64,000 nt of DNA from Modestobacter sp. DSM 44400 (GTDB taxonomy: Bacteria > Actinomycetota > Actinomycetes > Mycobacteriales > Geodermatophilaceae): positions 124,001-188,000 of the forward strand of contig NZ_FNOZ01000003.1 of NCBI RefSeq assembly GCF_900107175.1, read 5' to 3'. The notes beneath the pieces were generated by a model. It was not told the origin of the DNA. It saw only the letters and a list, made by a program, of their open reading frames with translations, and did no database searches. Positions 1 through 9,335 of the stretch are shown here, in pieces. Within the stretch, counting starts at the first letter, position 1. Every line of letters begins with the position of its first letter. The translations under genes were made by a program, and so were the position numbers.

Positions 1-2
1 GT

Positions 3-50
3 GCTGTACTGGTCGCGATGTACGCCACCGACACGATCATCATCACCTAG
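3..50 (+). CDS. possible 3' end of an upstream gene (partial)
   Basis: An open frame enters from the left edge and ends at a TAG at 48-50, directly before two hairpins that look like a transcription end. Only about 15 residues are visible, with a hydrophobic, Thr/Ile-rich end (...YATDTIIIT). Nothing can be said about the product. The main support is the terminator immediately behind it. Confidence 0.25.
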   Translation, partial: AVLVAMYATDTIIIT

Positions 51-103
51 CGCGCAGTCCTCCCCGACTGCGCGCCGACCTCCCGTACCCCGGGGGGTCT
101 TTT
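50..103 (+). terminator. double hairpin with T-tract upstream of cimA
   Basis: Two consecutive inverted repeats. The first pairs 50-59 (GCGCGCAGTC) with 66-75. The second pairs 77-84 (GACCTCCC) with 92-99 (GGGGGGTC, one G-T pair) and is followed by TTTT at 100-103, a classic intrinsic terminator. It probably ends the transcript of the gene upstream of the window and separates it from cimA. Confidence 0.7.
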
Positions 104-144
104 CGCGTTCAGGGCCTGCGCACACCTCATCCCCGGAGCGACCC

Positions 145-1788
145 GTGCCCACCGAGCTGGACTTCCACGTCTTCGACACCACGCTGCGCGACGGCGCGCA
201 GCGGGAGGGTGTCAGCTACTCCGTCACCGACAAGCTGGCCGTCGCCCGGCTGCTGGACGAGATCGGTGTCGGGTTCATCGAGGGCGGCTGGCCGGGGGCG
301 CTGCCCAAGGACACCGAGTTCTTCGCCCGGGCGCGCACCGAGCTGACGCTGCGGCACGCCCAGCTGGTCGCCTTCGGCGCCACCCGCAGGGCCGGCGTCC
401 GGGTCGAGGACGACCCGCAGGTGAAGGCCCTGCTGGACGCCGGAACGCCGGTGATCTGCCTGGTCGCCAAGTCCGACGTCCGGCACGTGCGAGAGGCGCT
501 GCGCACCACGGTGGCGGAGAACCTGGCGATGGTGGCCGACACCGTGGCCTTCCTGGTGGACCACGGACGCCGCGTCTTCCTCGACTGCGAGCACTTCTTC
601 GACGGGTACGCCGCCGACCCCGACCACGGCGTTCAGGTGCTGCAGGCCGCCTTCGCCGCCGGCGCCGAGGTCGGCGTCCTCTGTGACACGAACGGCGGCA
701 TGCTGCCGATGGGCGTCGGGCGCGTGGTGGCCGACGTGCGGGCCCGCACCACGGGCCGGCTGGGCATCCACTGCCAGGACGACACCGGCTGCGCGGTGGC
801 CAACACGCTGGCCGCGGTGGAGGCCGGGGTCACCCATGTGCAGGGGACGGCGAACGGCTACGGAGAGCGCGCCGGCAATGCCGACACCTTCGCCCTGATC
901 GGCAACCTGGTCACCAAGATGGGGCTGCCGGTGGTGCCGGCCGAGTGCCTGCCCGAGCTCAAGCGGGTCAGCCACGCCATCGCCGAGCTGGCCAACATCG
1001 CCCCCGACGACCACCAGCCCTTCGTCGGCGCGTCGGCGTTCGCGCACAAGGCCGGCCTGCATGCCAGCGCGATCAAGGTCAGCCCGGGGCTCTACAACCA
1101 CCTGGACCCGACGGTCGTGGGCAACGACATGCGCATCCTGGTCACCGAGATGGCCGGGCGCGCCTCGGTCGAGCTGAAGGGCCGGGAACTCGGGGTCGAC
1201 GTGACCGACCAGTCCGACGCGATCGGCCGGGTGGTCGACCGGGTGAAGGTGCTGGAGGCCGACGGCTGGTCCTTCGAGGCCGCCGACGCCTCCTTCGAGC
1301 TGCTGCTGCGCGCCGAGCTCCCCGGCGCGCCGGAGCCGCTGTTCGAGCTGGAGAGCTACCGCACGTCGGTCGAGCACTGGGGCAACGGGGTGGTGGTGAG
1401 CGAGGCGACGGTCAAGGTGCACCTCCCCAACGGCGACGGGACGGCGGAGCGGATCATCAGCACCGGCGAGGGCAACGGCCCGGTCAACGCTCTGGACAAC
1501 GCCCTGCGTCAGGCGCTGGTCGCCCGGTATCCCCACCTGGCCGGGGTCTCGCTGGCCGACTACAAGGTGCGCATCCTGGGCTGGAAGGGCGGCACCGGCG
1601 CCACCACCCGGGTGCTCGTCGACACCACCGACGGGGTGGGGGAGTGGACCACGGTCGGGGTGCACGCCAACATCGTCGAGGCGTCCTGGCACGCGCTGGT
1701 CGACGCGCTGACGTACGCCGTTCGTCACCGTGACACTGTCGGCCTTCGGCCGACACCGCGGCCGGGTGCTGTGCCCGAGGGGCGCTGA
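145..1788 (+). CDS. cimA: citramalate synthase / 2-isopropylmalate synthase-like enzyme
   Basis: A 547-residue member of the HMGL-like acyltransferase family. Family knowledge: CimA condenses pyruvate with acetyl-CoA to (R)-citramalate, a threonine-independent route to 2-oxobutyrate and isoleucine. The catalytic N-terminal motif FDTTLRDGAQ (about residues 8-17) opens a TIM barrel carrying the metal-binding HCQDDTGCAVAN and GTANGYGERAGN motifs. A C-terminal LeuA-type regulatory domain follows (about 400-530, with GNGPVNALDNAL). The frame is open to base 1, but the GTG at 145 directly precedes the conserved N-terminus and lies after a terminator, so it is the preferred start. leuCD lie 8 kb downstream. 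Homocitrate synthase is a less likely alternative. Confidence 0.9.
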   Translation: MPTELDFHVFDTTLRDGAQREGVSYSVTDKLAVARLLDEIGVGFIEGGWPGALPKDTEFFARARTELTLRHAQLVAFGATRRAGVRVEDDPQVKALLDAGTPVICLVAKSDVRHVREALRTTVAENLAMVADTVAFLVDHGRRVFLDCEHFFDGYAADPDHGVQVLQAAFAAGAEVGVLCDTNGGMLPMGVGRVVADVRARTTGRLGIHCQDDTGCAVANTLAAVEAGVTHVQGTANGYGERAGNADTFALIGNLVTKMGLPVVPAECLPELKRVSHAIAELANIAPDDHQPFVGASAFAHKAGLHASAIKVSPGLYNHLDPTVVGNDMRILVTEMAGRASVELKGRELGVDVTDQSDAIGRVVDRVKVLEADGWSFEAADASFELLLRAELPGAPEPLFELESYRTSVEHWGNGVVVSEATVKVHLPNGDGTAERIISTGEGNGPVNALDNALRQALVARYPHLAGVSLADYKVRILGWKGGTGATTRVLVDTTDGVGEWTTVGVHANIVEASWHALVDALTYAVRHRDTVGLRPTPRPGAVPEGR

Positions 1789-1812
1789 GCCGCTGCCCGT
1801 TGGGCCCGCTCG

Positions 1813-2205
1813 TCACAACGGGGCGACCCGGGAGCGCAGCAGGCAGAACTCGTTGCCCTCGGGGTCGGCCAGCACGTGCCAGGTCATCGCCTCGGTGAGC
1901 GGGCCCTGTCCCACGTCGGCCCGGGTGGCGCCCAGGGCCAGCAGCCGCTCCAGCTCGGCGTCCTGGTCGCGGTCGGTGGCGTTGAGGTCGAGGTGCAGCC
2001 GCACCTTGCCCGGGGTCGGGTCGGCCACCGGGACGAACGCCAGCGTCGGCACGAGGCCACCAGCCCCCTGGTCGGGAGTACCGATCTCGGTGAAGCCGTC
2101 GGCGTCGGTGGCCACGACCTCGTAGCCGAGCACCGTGCGCCACCACTCGGCCAGGGCGGCGGGGTCGCGGCTGTCGATGGTCACGGCGGTGATCCGGTTG
2201 GCCAT
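1813..2205 (-). CDS. VOC-superfamily (glyoxalase-like) protein
   Basis: A single-domain protein of 130 residues with the vicinal-oxygen-chelate layout. The N-terminal strand is ITAVTIDSRDPAALAEWW, followed by a central HLDLNATDRD segment and a C-terminal DPEGNEFCLL, the usual place of a metal-ligand glutamate. Such proteins include glyoxalases, dioxygenases and resistance proteins. The substrate cannot be read from sequence. It converges with cimA (24-bp gap) and diverges from the FAH-family gene. Confidence 0.8.
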   Translation of the reverse strand: MANRITAVTIDSRDPAALAEWWRTVLGYEVVATDADGFTEIGTPDQGAGGLVPTLAFVPVADPTPGKVRLHLDLNATDRDQDAELERLLALGATRADVGQGPLTEAMTWHVLADPEGNEFCLLRSRVAPL

Positions 2206-2254
2206 CCCGGGACGGTAGCGGGCGACCGATCCGGGGAGCGATCTCGCTGACGAC

Positions 2255-2260
2255 TAACCT
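2255..2260 (+). promoter_or_regulatory. putative -10 box for leaderless transcription
   Basis: TAACCT, a TANNNT actinobacterial -10 box, ends 7 nt before the GTG start at 2268. That spacing would place transcription initiation at or next to the start codon. The same layout recurs before ddl, the DAK2 gene, smc, lepB and rnhB. Confidence 0.5.
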
Positions 2261-2267
2261 CGGCGAC

Positions 2268-3080
2268 GTGCGCATCGTCCGCTTCGCCCACCCGGCCGGC
2301 ATGTCCTTCGGGGTCCTCGACGGGGACGGCCAGGTCGCCCAGATCGAGGGCCATCCCTTCGGTCAGATCTCCTTCACGGGCCAGCGGTACGCCGCCGCCG
2401 ACGTCCGGCTGCTCTCCCCGATCCTGCCCAGCAAGGTGGTGGGCATCGGCAAGAACTACGCCGACCACGTCACGGAGATGGCCACCGGTGACGCGCCGGA
2501 GGAGCCGCTGATCTTCCTCAAGCCCTCCACGTCGGTGATCGGCCCCGGCGACGCCATCCGCATTCCGGCCGGCAGCACCAACGTCCACCACGAGGTCGAG
2601 CTGGCCGTCGTCATCGGCGCCCGCGGGGCCCGCTCGGTCAGCCCGGAGCAGGCGATGGCCAGCGTCTTCGGCTACACGATCGGCAACGACGTCTCCGAGC
2701 GGGACATGCAGAAGAGCGACGGGCAGTGGACCCGGGCCAAGGGCTTCGACTCCTTCTGCCCGCTGGGCCCGTGGATCGAGACCGACCTGGCCGGGCTGGG
2801 CAAGGACCCCGCCGACCTGGAGATCACCTGCCGGGTGGACGGCGAGCTGCGCCAGTCCGGACGCACGAGCCGGCTGTTGTTCGGCCTGCCCACGCTGATC
2901 TCGCACATCTCGCAGGTGATGACCCTGTTGCCCGGCGATGTCATCCTCACCGGCACACCGTCCGGCGTCGGCCCGATCGCGCCCGGACAACGGGTCGAGT
3001 GCTCGATCGAGAGCCTCGGCTCGCTGACCAACAGCGTGGCCGGCGCCGACCCCACCTCCACCGCCGGCGTCACCCGATGA
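2268..3080 (+). CDS. fumarylacetoacetate hydrolase (FAH) family protein
   Basis: A 270-residue FAH-family hydrolase/isomerase. Visible family motifs are [11 protein letters not shown], the metal-binding [11 protein letters not shown] (acidic residues about 109 and 111), GNDVSERD and [12 protein letters not shown], and the C-terminal [10 protein letters not shown]. Relatives act on 2-hydroxyhepta-2,4-diene-1,7-dioate, acylpyruvates or oxaloacetate, so the substrate is open. In mycobacteria the equivalent gene also precedes gltX, which points to a conserved, probably housekeeping, metabolite-clearing role. It overlaps gltX by 4 bp (ATGA), so the two are likely cotranslated. Confidence 0.85.
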   Translation: MRIVRFAHPAGMSFGVLDGDGQVAQIEGHPFGQISFTGQRYAAADVRLLSPILPSKVVGIGKNYADHVTEMATGDAPEEPLIFLKPSTSVIGPGDAIRIPAGSTNVHHEVELAVVIGARGARSVSPEQAMASVFGYTIGNDVSERDMQKSDGQWTRAKGFDSFCPLGPWIETDLAGLGKDPADLEITCRVDGELRQSGRTSRLLFGLPTLISHISQVMTLLPGDVILTGTPSGVGPIAPGQRVECSIESLGSLTNSVAGADPTSTAGVTR

Positions 3081-4564
3081 GTGCGCCGGACGCCACCGTC
3101 CGCACCCGGTTCTGCCCCTCGCCGACGGGGATGGTGCACGTCGGGCTGGTCCGCACGGCGTTGTTCAACTGGGCGCACGCCCGGCACAACGGGGGCGCCT
3201 TCGTCTTCCGGATCGAGGACACCGACGCTGCCCGCGACTCCGAGGAGTCCTACCGGCACCTGGTCGACAGCCTGCGCTGGCTGGGTCTTGACTGGGACGA
3301 GGGCCCCGAGGTCGGCGGCCCGCACGGGCCCTACCGGCAGTCCGAGCGGGGCGAGGTCTACCGCGAGGTGGCGGCGAAGCTGCTGGCCTCCGGGCACGCC
3401 TACGAGTCCTTCTCCACCAACGAGGAGGTCGACGCGCGTCGCCGGGCGGCCGGCCAGGACCCCAAACTGGGCTACGACAACAACGACCGGTTCCTGACCG
3501 ACGCGCAGCGGACCGCCTTCCGCGACGAGGGCCGCTCGCCGGTGCTCCGGCTCCGGATGCCCGACGAGGACCTCGTCTGGAGCGACCTCGTGCGTGGCGA
3601 GGTGCGGTTCGCGGCCGGCTCCGTGCCCGACTTCGTGCTGGTGCGCGGCAACGGTGCGCCGCTGTACCCGTTCGTCAACCCGGTCGACGACGCGCTGATG
3701 CAGATCACCGACGTGCTGCGGGGAGAGGACCTGCTGCCCTCCACCCCGCGGCAGCTGGCCCTCTATGCCGCGCTCACCGACATCGGGGTCGCCTCGGGCA
3801 CCCCGCGGTTCGGCCACCTGCCCTACGTGATGGGAGAGGGCAACAAGAAGCTGTCCAAGCGCGACCCGCAGGCCAACTTCGACGTCTACCCAGAGCGCGG
3901 CTTCCTGCCCGAGGGGCTGGCCAACTACCTGTCCCTGCTGGGCTGGTCGATCGCCGAGGACCGCGACATCTTCTCCGTCGCCGAGCTGGTCCAGGCCTTT
4001 GACGTCACCCGGGTCAGCGCCAACCCGGCCCGCTTCGACCTGAAGAAGGCCGAGGCGATCAACTCCACGCACCTGCGGGCGCTGCCGGTCTCGGAGTTCA
4101 TCGAGCGGGTGGTGCCCTACCTGGCCGGTGCCGGGCTGGTGGGCACCCAGCCCACCGCCGAGCAGCTCGCCGTCCTCGAGGCGATCGCCCCGCTCGCCCA
4201 GGAGCGGATGATCGTGCTCTCCGACGCCGTCGGGCTGCTGGGGTTCCTGTTCACCGACGAGGTGGAGATCGACCCCGCCGCGGCGGCCAAGCAGCTGGCC
4301 GGCGCGGACGCCGCCGAGGTGCTCGACGCCGCCACGCGGGCGCTCACCGAGCTCGAGGACTGGACGACGCCGGCGCTGGAGAGTGCGCTCAAGGACGCCC
4401 TCGTCGATGGGCTGGGTCGCAAGCCCCGGCAGGCGTTCGGGCCGGTGCGGGTCGCGGTCAGCGGCCGCACGGTGTCCCCGCCGCTCTACGAGTCGATGGA
4501 GCTGCTCGGCCGGGAGCGCACGCTCGCCCGGCTCGCGGCCGCCCGGGCGCAGACGGGCGCATGA
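3077..4564 (+). CDS. gltX: glutamyl-tRNA synthetase
   Basis: A class I aminoacyl-tRNA synthetase of 495 residues that charges tRNA-Glu. It begins with [12 protein letters not shown], the HIGH-type ATP site (about residues 12-23), and carries the KMSKS-equivalent KLSKR at 258-262. An anticodon-binding helical C-terminus follows. The start ATG lies inside the stop of the FAH-family gene and the end overlaps the CPBP gene by ATGA, giving a tight three-gene unit. Two tRNA-Glu genes lie about 1.5 kb downstream. Many actinobacteria use a non-discriminating GltX for Gln-tRNA as well; the sequence alone does not decide that. Confidence 0.97.
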   Translation: MSAPDATVRTRFCPSPTGMVHVGLVRTALFNWAHARHNGGAFVFRIEDTDAARDSEESYRHLVDSLRWLGLDWDEGPEVGGPHGPYRQSERGEVYREVAAKLLASGHAYESFSTNEEVDARRRAAGQDPKLGYDNNDRFLTDAQRTAFRDEGRSPVLRLRMPDEDLVWSDLVRGEVRFAAGSVPDFVLVRGNGAPLYPFVNPVDDALMQITDVLRGEDLLPSTPRQLALYAALTDIGVASGTPRFGHLPYVMGEGNKKLSKRDPQANFDVYPERGFLPEGLANYLSLLGWSIAEDRDIFSVAELVQAFDVTRVSANPARFDLKKAEAINSTHLRALPVSEFIERVVPYLAGAGLVGTQPTAEQLAVLEAIAPLAQERMIVLSDAVGLLGFLFTDEVEIDPAAAAKQLAGADAAEVLDAATRALTELEDWTTPALESALKDALVDGLGRKPRQAFGPVRVAVSGRTVSPPLYESMELLGRERTLARLAAARAQTGA

Positions 4565-5916
4565 CCGGCGCGGGGTGGGGGAGCGCTCCGGTCGGAGGGC
4601 CCGGTCCAGCGCAGCCCTACGCCGGGCCCCCAGCCACCGGCCGCTACGCCGCACCGCCGCGGGTGGCGCTCGGCCCGCCGTCCGCTGCCTGGTACGGCCC
4701 TGTCCGGCCTCCGGTCCCCGCCGGGCGGCGGGCGACGCCCGTGACGCCTCCGGGAGCGCCGCCGCACGACGTCCCGCAGCCGCACGCGCTGCTGATGCGC
4801 ACCCGGGACTGGTCGTGGTGGCGTCCGCTGCTGGGGCTGCTGTTGTTCGCCGTCCTCTACGGCGTCTCCGCGCTGCTCCTGGGCTTCACCGCCGCGATCG
4901 GCGGCCTGACCGGTGACCTGCTGGTCGACCTCACCGATGCTGGTGTGCTGCTGCTCACCAACGTCTCGCTGATCGTCGCCATCCCGATGATCTGGCTGTG
5001 CTGGCTGGTGCCGCACGGCCTGCGGATCGGTTGGTCCTCCTCGGTGCTGGGCAGGTTGCGCTGGCGGCTGTTCGTGCCGCTCACCTGGCGCGCGCTCGCC
5101 TCGCTGGGCCTCGCCGTCGCGCTGACCGTGCTCATCAGCGTGCTCACCGGTGCCGACGGACTCACCGGCCCGGCGTCCTCCTTCGGCTGGCTGGTGCTGG
5201 TCGTGCTGTTCACCACGCCGCTGCAGGCCGCGGCGGAGGAGTACGTCTTCCGCGGCTACCTGAGCCAGGCCATCGCCGGTTGGATCGGCCGGCCGCGGGC
5301 CGGGGCGATCGTCGCCGCCGTGGTGACCGCGGTCCTGTTCTCCCTCGCGCATGCGCCACCGGGCGGGGTGTTCAGCCAAGCTTTCCTGTACCGCTTCGCC
5401 ATCGGGCTGGCGTTCTCCGCCGCGGTGTGGCTGACCGGCGGACTGGAAGCGGCGATCGTCCTGCACGCGGTCAACAACGTCGTGGTCTTTCTCCTGGGTG
5501 GTTTGCTGGGCGGTGAGGTGGCCGCGGACGCGACCGGTCTGCTGGGCTGGGGCACGACCGTGCTGGGGGTGGTCGGCATGGCCGGCTTCGTGGTCTGGGT
5601 CGCATTCCTCCGGGAGCGGCTGCATCCCGAGCTACTCAGCCCCGCCCTGGACCTGCGGGGTGCCCGGCCGGTCGCGGGACCGCCGCTCCAGCCCCCGTTC
5701 CAGCGCCCGTTCCCGCCCCCCGCCCCGTCCTGGGGCCCGGTGCCGTACTCGGGTCCGGGTCCGGGCTGGTATCCGCCGCCGGGTCTTCCGGCGCCGCGTC
5801 GGGGTGGGCCGCCGCCGGACGAGCGCTGGGCTCGTCCCCCCGCTGACCAGGGCCAACGTCCTGGAAGTGGCCCCGGGAGCAGCCTCGGTGGAGAAGCGGG
5901 ACGCCCCCGGTGGTGA
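4561..5916 (+). CDS. CPBP-family intramembrane glutamic protease
   Basis: A 451-residue integral membrane protein. A Pro/Gly-rich cytoplasmic head of about 80 residues precedes the membrane core, and a long Pro-rich tail follows (about 370-451). The core carries the CPBP (Rce1/ABI) signature: E226-E227-x-x-x-R231 in EEYVFRG, H264 in FSLAHAPPG, and the HxxxN motif H302-A-V-N-N306. Family members cleave prenylated or membrane proteins or act as bacteriocin immunity factors. No substrate is evident here. The proline-rich ends may mediate protein contacts (inference). It overlaps gltX by ATGA. Confidence 0.88.
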   Translation: MTGAGWGSAPVGGPGPAQPYAGPPATGRYAAPPRVALGPPSAAWYGPVRPPVPAGRRATPVTPPGAPPHDVPQPHALLMRTRDWSWWRPLLGLLLFAVLYGVSALLLGFTAAIGGLTGDLLVDLTDAGVLLLTNVSLIVAIPMIWLCWLVPHGLRIGWSSSVLGRLRWRLFVPLTWRALASLGLAVALTVLISVLTGADGLTGPASSFGWLVLVVLFTTPLQAAAEEYVFRGYLSQAIAGWIGRPRAGAIVAAVVTAVLFSLAHAPPGGVFSQAFLYRFAIGLAFSAAVWLTGGLEAAIVLHAVNNVVVFLLGGLLGGEVAADATGLLGWGTTVLGVVGMAGFVVWVAFLRERLHPELLSPALDLRGARPVAGPPLQPPFQRPFPPPAPSWGPVPYSGPGPGWYPPPGLPAPRRGGPPPDERWARPPADQGQRPGSGPGSSLGGEAGRPRW

Positions 5917-5960
5917 GGGCGGGTGCGGGTCCCCGGCCGGCATCGGGTACAGTTCTCTCC

Positions 5961-5978
5961 CGGCGCCATGAGGCGCCG
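5961..5978 (+). terminator. hairpin after the CPBP gene
   Basis: CGGCGCC (5961-5967) and GGCGCCG (5972-5978) form a 7-bp stem with a 4-nt loop, 45 bp after the CPBP stop and just before tRNA-Gln. There is no T-tract. TACAGT at 5948-5953 could instead be a -10 box for the tRNA, in which case the hairpin would lie in its leader. Confidence 0.4.
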
Positions 5979-5987
5979 CACCACCCT

Positions 5988-6059
5988 TGGGGTATGGGGT
6001 AATTGGCAGCCCGACGGTTTCTGGTTCCGTTAGTCTAGGTTCGAGTCCTGGTACCCCAG
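5988..6059 (+). tRNA. tRNA-Gln (CUG anticodon)
   Basis: A 72-nt cloverleaf. The acceptor stem pairs TGGGGTA with TACCCCA, the discriminator base is G, and the T-arm contains GGTTCGAGTCC. The anticodon loop TTCTGGT gives anticodon CUG. The last pair of the anticodon stem is a T-T mismatch. The CCA end is not encoded. Confidence 0.93.
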
Positions 6060-6110
6060 CGAGGAAGCACGATCTCCTCTGCGGCACGATCCAGCACCAC
6101 AGCACGGCCT

Positions 6111-6183
6111 GGCCCCGTCGTCTAGCGGCCCAGGACGCCGCCCTCTCACGGCGGTAGCGAGGGTTCGAATCCCTTCGGGGCTA
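6111..6183 (+). tRNA. tRNA-Glu (CUC anticodon), copy 1
   Basis: A 73-nt cloverleaf with acceptor pairing GGCCCCG/CGGGGCT (first pair G-T) and discriminator A. The anticodon stem is CCGCC/GGCGG with loop CTCTCAC, giving anticodon CUC. It is identical to the copy at 6310-6382 and is followed by its own strong hairpin. Confidence 0.95.
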
Positions 6184-6189
6184 CACCAC

Positions 6190-6226
6190 GCGAGAGCCCC
6201 CGACCTCCCCGGTCGGGGGCTCTCGC
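6190..6226 (+). terminator. 16-bp perfect hairpin after tRNA-Glu copy 1
   Basis: 6190-6205 pairs perfectly with 6211-6226 (GCGAGAGCCCCCGACC and its complement) across a 5-nt TCCCC loop. There is no T-tract. Position and strength suggest a transcription end or 3' processing barrier for the tRNA. Confidence 0.7.
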
Positions 6227-6309
6227 CGTCCCTGCGGCCGTCGCCGGCCGGCCGCACCCCTCGGCTCGATCCCCGGCGGTGGGCATGCCATCATCGATGC
6301 AGCAGCACT

Positions 6310-6382
6310 GGCCCCGTCGTCTAGCGGCCCAGGACGCCGCCCTCTCACGGCGGTAGCGAGGGTTCGAATCCCTTCGGGGCTA
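6310..6382 (+). tRNA. tRNA-Glu (CUC anticodon), copy 2
   Basis: All 73 nt are the same as the first copy: acceptor GGCCCCG/CGGGGCT, loop CTCTCAC, anticodon CUC. The downstream hairpin is shared too, so this looks like a tandem duplication of a tRNA-plus-terminator unit about 199 bp apart. Confidence 0.95.
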
Positions 6383-6388
6383 CACGAT

Positions 6389-6425
6389 GCGAGAGCCCCC
6401 GACCTCACCGGTCGCGGGCTCTCGC
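6389..6425 (+). terminator. hairpin after tRNA-Glu copy 2
   Basis: 6389-6404 pairs with 6410-6425 over 16 positions with one C-C mismatch and a TCACC loop. It is the diverged twin of the hairpin at 6190-6226. Confidence 0.65.
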
Positions 6426-6596
6426 CGTCTCGGGGTGGGTGCAGTGATCATCCATCTGCGGATGGCGCGGACCGGTGTTAGCGTCGCCGGTGTTGATCAC
6501 CGGGTCGCACGGACCGCGCCCGGCCCGACAGCACCAGGGGTCCGCCGGTTCACCAGGTCGTCGGCTCGAGGTACCTGATCTGAGGAGAAGACCCCC

Positions 6597-8279
6597 GTGG
6601 TCCTCGCTGCGGACGACACCCTGCGGCTCGACGCCTCGTTCGTCGACTACGCGTTGGTGGCCGCCTACTTCGCCGTCGTCCTGCTGATCGGCTTCGCTGC
6701 CCGTCGACGGGTGTCGGACAGCCTCGACTTCTTCCTGTCCGGCCGGTCGCTGCCCGCCTGGGTCACCGGCCTGGCGTTCATCTCGGCCAACCTCGGTGCG
6801 GTCGAGATCATCGGCATGTCGGCCAACGGCGCCCAGTACGGCATGCCGACGATGCACTACTTCTGGATCGGCGCCGTCCCGGCGATGCTGTTCCTCGGCA
6901 TCGTGATGATGCCCTTCTACTACGGATCGAAGGTCCGCAGCGTCCCGGAGTTCATGCGCCGCCGCTTCGGCACCGGAGCGCACCTGGTGAACGCACTGAG
7001 TTTCGCGCTGGCCCAGGTGCTCATCGCCGGGATCAACCTGTTCCTGCTGGCCACGATCGTCAACGCGCTGCTGGGCTGGGCGCTGTGGATATCGCTGATC
7101 ATCGCCGCCATCATCGTGCTCAGCTACATCACCCTCGGTGGGCTGTCCGCGGCGATCTACAACGAGGTGCTGCAGTTCTTCGTCATCGTCGCGGCGCTGC
7201 TGCCGCTGACCGTGATCGGCCTGCACCGGGTCGGCGGCGTGGGCGGTCTCATCGACCGCATCAACGGCTCACCGGGCGGCGCCGGCGAGCAGTTGTCCTC
7301 CTGGCCGGGCACCGAACTGTCCGGGTTCCAGAACCCGGTGCTCTCGGTCGTCGGCATCGTGTTCGGCCTGGGCTTCGTGCTGTCCTTCGGCTACTGGACG
7401 ACGAACTTCGTCGAGGTCCAGCGAGCGATGGCGACCAAGTCGATGTCCGCGGCCCGCAGCACCCCGGTCATCGGGTCGTTCCCGAAGATGTTCGTGCCGT
7501 TCATCGTGGTGATCCCCGGAATGATCGCCGCCGTCCTGGTGCCGGAGATCACCCAGCTGAAGAACGGCGGCGACAGCTCTCTCACCTACAACGAGGCGAT
7601 CCTGGCCCTGGTCCGGGACGTGCTGCCCAACGGACTGCTCGGCATCGCGATCGCCGGACTGCTGGCCGCCTTCATGGCCGGCATGGCCGCCAACCTGTCG
7701 GCCTTTAACACCGTCTTCAGCTACGACCTGTGGCAGCAGTACGTGAGAAAGGACCGGCCCGACGCCTACTACCTGAAGGTCGGCCGGTGGGCCACGGTCG
7801 GCGGCACCGTCATCGCGATCGGGACGGCACTGATCGCCGCCGGTTACAGCAATCTGATGAACTACCTGCAGACGCTGTTCGGCTTCTTCAACGCCCCGCT
7901 GTTCGCCACGTTCATCCTGGGCATGTTCTGGAAGCGGATGACGCCGACAGCCGGCTGGACGGGACTGGTCTCGGGCACGGGGGCCGCGATCGTGGTGTTC
8001 GTGATGAACGAGACAGGGGTCATCAGCCTGCCGGGTCAGGGTGCCGCGTTCGTGGCCGCCGCCGCCGCGTTCGTCGTCGACATCATCGTCAGCGTGGCGG
8101 TCAGCATGGTCACCGCACCCAAGCCGGTCGCCGAGCTCGCCGGGCTGGTCTACTCCGAGACGCCCAAGGAGGTGCGTACCGACCCTGACGCGCACCGGCT
8201 GCCGTGGTACCGGTCGCCGACCAGGCTGGCCGGCATCTCGCTGGTCATGGTCATCGTCCTCAACGTGATCTTCCGCTGA
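6597..8279 (+). CDS. sodium:solute symporter (SSS) family transporter
   Basis: A 560-residue polytopic protein with about 13 hydrophobic segments. It has the SSS hallmark FFLSGRSLPAWVTGLAFISANLG near the N-terminus and a conserved core (GGLSAAIYNEVLQFF, FMAGMAANLSAFNTVF, GFFNAPLFATFILGMFWKR). Members couple Na+ to uptake of sugars, carboxylates, proline or other solutes; the solute is not predictable. The GTG start is chosen because GAGGAG lies 9 nt upstream (6582-6587). A small two-TM protein follows in the same unit. The 171 bp upstream show no clear gene. Confidence 0.88.
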   Translation: MVLAADDTLRLDASFVDYALVAAYFAVVLLIGFAARRRVSDSLDFFLSGRSLPAWVTGLAFISANLGAVEIIGMSANGAQYGMPTMHYFWIGAVPAMLFLGIVMMPFYYGSKVRSVPEFMRRRFGTGAHLVNALSFALAQVLIAGINLFLLATIVNALLGWALWISLIIAAIIVLSYITLGGLSAAIYNEVLQFFVIVAALLPLTVIGLHRVGGVGGLIDRINGSPGGAGEQLSSWPGTELSGFQNPVLSVVGIVFGLGFVLSFGYWTTNFVEVQRAMATKSMSAARSTPVIGSFPKMFVPFIVVIPGMIAAVLVPEITQLKNGGDSSLTYNEAILALVRDVLPNGLLGIAIAGLLAAFMAGMAANLSAFNTVFSYDLWQQYVRKDRPDAYYLKVGRWATVGGTVIAIGTALIAAGYSNLMNYLQTLFGFFNAPLFATFILGMFWKRMTPTAGWTGLVSGTGAAIVVFVMNETGVISLPGQGAAFVAAAAAFVVDIIVSVAVSMVTAPKPVAELAGLVYSETPKEVRTDPDAHRLPWYRSPTRLAGISLVMVIVLNVIFR

Positions 8280-8301
8280 CGCGGACGACAGGAGCACCGT
8301 C

Positions 8302-8613
8302 ATGAGCGACCCCACCGCCGCCCCCGCCGAGCACACCGCAGGCAAGCACACCGCCGGGGCCTTCGACGTCCGCAACGTCATCGCCGGGCTGATCGGGCTC
8401 TACGGCATCGTGCTGGTGGTCCTGGGCATCGTCGGCAGCTCCGCGGAGGACCAGGCCAAGACCGGCGGGTGGAACGCGAACCTGTGGTCGGGCATCGTGA
8501 TGATCGTGGTCGCGCTGGTCTTCGCCGTCTGGACGCGGTTGCGCCCGGTCGTCGTGGACGCCCCGGCCGCGACCACCACCGGCGACGAGCAGTCCTCGGC
8601 CCGCGAGCCCTGA
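8302..8613 (+). CDS. small two-helix membrane protein next to the SSS transporter
   Basis: A 103-residue protein with a hydrophilic, His/Ala-rich N-terminus and two hydrophobic helices (about residues 30-48, NVIAGLIGLYGIVLVVLGIV; about 65-82, SGIVMIVVALVFAVWTR). A short polar tail follows. AGGAG lies just before its ATG, 22 bp after the transporter stop. The tight coupling suggests an accessory subunit or stabiliser of the symporter, but that is inference. No function is known to me. Confidence 0.75.
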   Translation: MSDPTAAPAEHTAGKHTAGAFDVRNVIAGLIGLYGIVLVVLGIVGSSAEDQAKTGGWNANLWSGIVMIVVALVFAVWTRLRPVVVDAPAATTTGDEQSSAREP

Positions 8614-8619
8614 CCGGAC

Positions 8620-9321
8620 TCAGCGCGCGGCGCGGCCGATCGCCGAGGCCGCGTCCAGCACCGCGCTGACCACCTCCGGGCTCGGCCGGCGGCCCACCCG
8701 CTCGACCGGGCCGGAGATCGACACCGCGCCAAGCACGTGGCCCGCGCCGTCCCGGACCGGTGCCGAGAGCGACGCCACCCCGGACTCCCGCTCGGCGACA
8801 CTGTGCGCCCAACCCCGGCGCCGGACGTCGAGCAGCGTCCGGGCGGTGAAGCTGGCCGTCGGCAGGAGCGCGGTGACCTCCTCGACCGGGGCGAAGGCGA
8901 GCAGCGCGTGCGCCGCCGACCCCGCGGTGAGCGGCAGCCGGGCGCCCACCGGAACGGTGTCGCGCAGCCCGCTGGCCCGTTCCGCGGCGGCGATGCACAC
9001 CCGGCTGCCGCCGTCGCGGACGTAGAACTGCGCGCTCTCCCCGCTGACGTCCCGTAGCGCGGGCAGGTGCCGGCCGGCCACCTCGGCCAGATCGGCACCG
9101 GCCCGGGCGAGCTCGCCCAGCGCCGCGCCCGGTGCCCACTCACCTGCGTTGGTGCGTCGCAGCAGGCGGTGTCCCTCGAGGGCGCTCGCCAGCCGGTGGG
9201 CGGTGGCCCGGGGCAGCCCCGTGCGGGCCACCAGGTCGGCGAGGCTGGCCGGTTCGTCGGCCACGGCGCGCAGGATGGCCACGACTTTGTCGAGCACGGC
9301 AACGGGGTTAGGCTGTCCCAC
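8620..9321 (-). CDS. IclR-family transcriptional regulator, probable leuCD regulator
   Basis: A 233-residue protein: an N-terminal winged helix-turn-helix (about residues 5-60; [22 protein letters not shown]) and a C-terminal IclR effector domain (about 75-230; [18 protein letters not shown]). It is divergent from leuC. Family knowledge: IclR-type proteins next to leuCD (LtbR in Corynebacterium, NdgR in Streptomyces) control leucine and related amino acid genes. The GTG at 9319-9321 ([12 protein letters not shown]) is preferred. A longer TTG start at 9357 would run across the operator-like palindrome and add a Cys-rich, non-conserved stretch. Expected role: repress or activate leuCD through the palindrome at 9336-9352. 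Confidence 0.88.
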   Translation of the reverse strand: MGQPNPVAVLDKVVAILRAVADEPASLADLVARTGLPRATAHRLASALEGHRLLRRTNAGEWAPGAALGELARAGADLAEVAGRHLPALRDVSGESAQFYVRDGGSRVCIAAAERASGLRDTVPVGARLPLTAGSAAHALLAFAPVEEVTALLPTASFTARTLLDVRRRGWAHSVAERESGVASLSAPVRDGAGHVLGAVSISGPVERVGRRPSPEVVSAVLDAASAIGRAAR

Positions 9322-9335
9322 GCAGCAATACTTAC

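Noticed and set aside
1-144. N-terminal extension of cimA to the window edge
   Set aside because: It would run through two terminator-like hairpins and adds Ser/Pro/Arg-rich, unconserved sequence. The family N-terminus begins at the GTG at 145.
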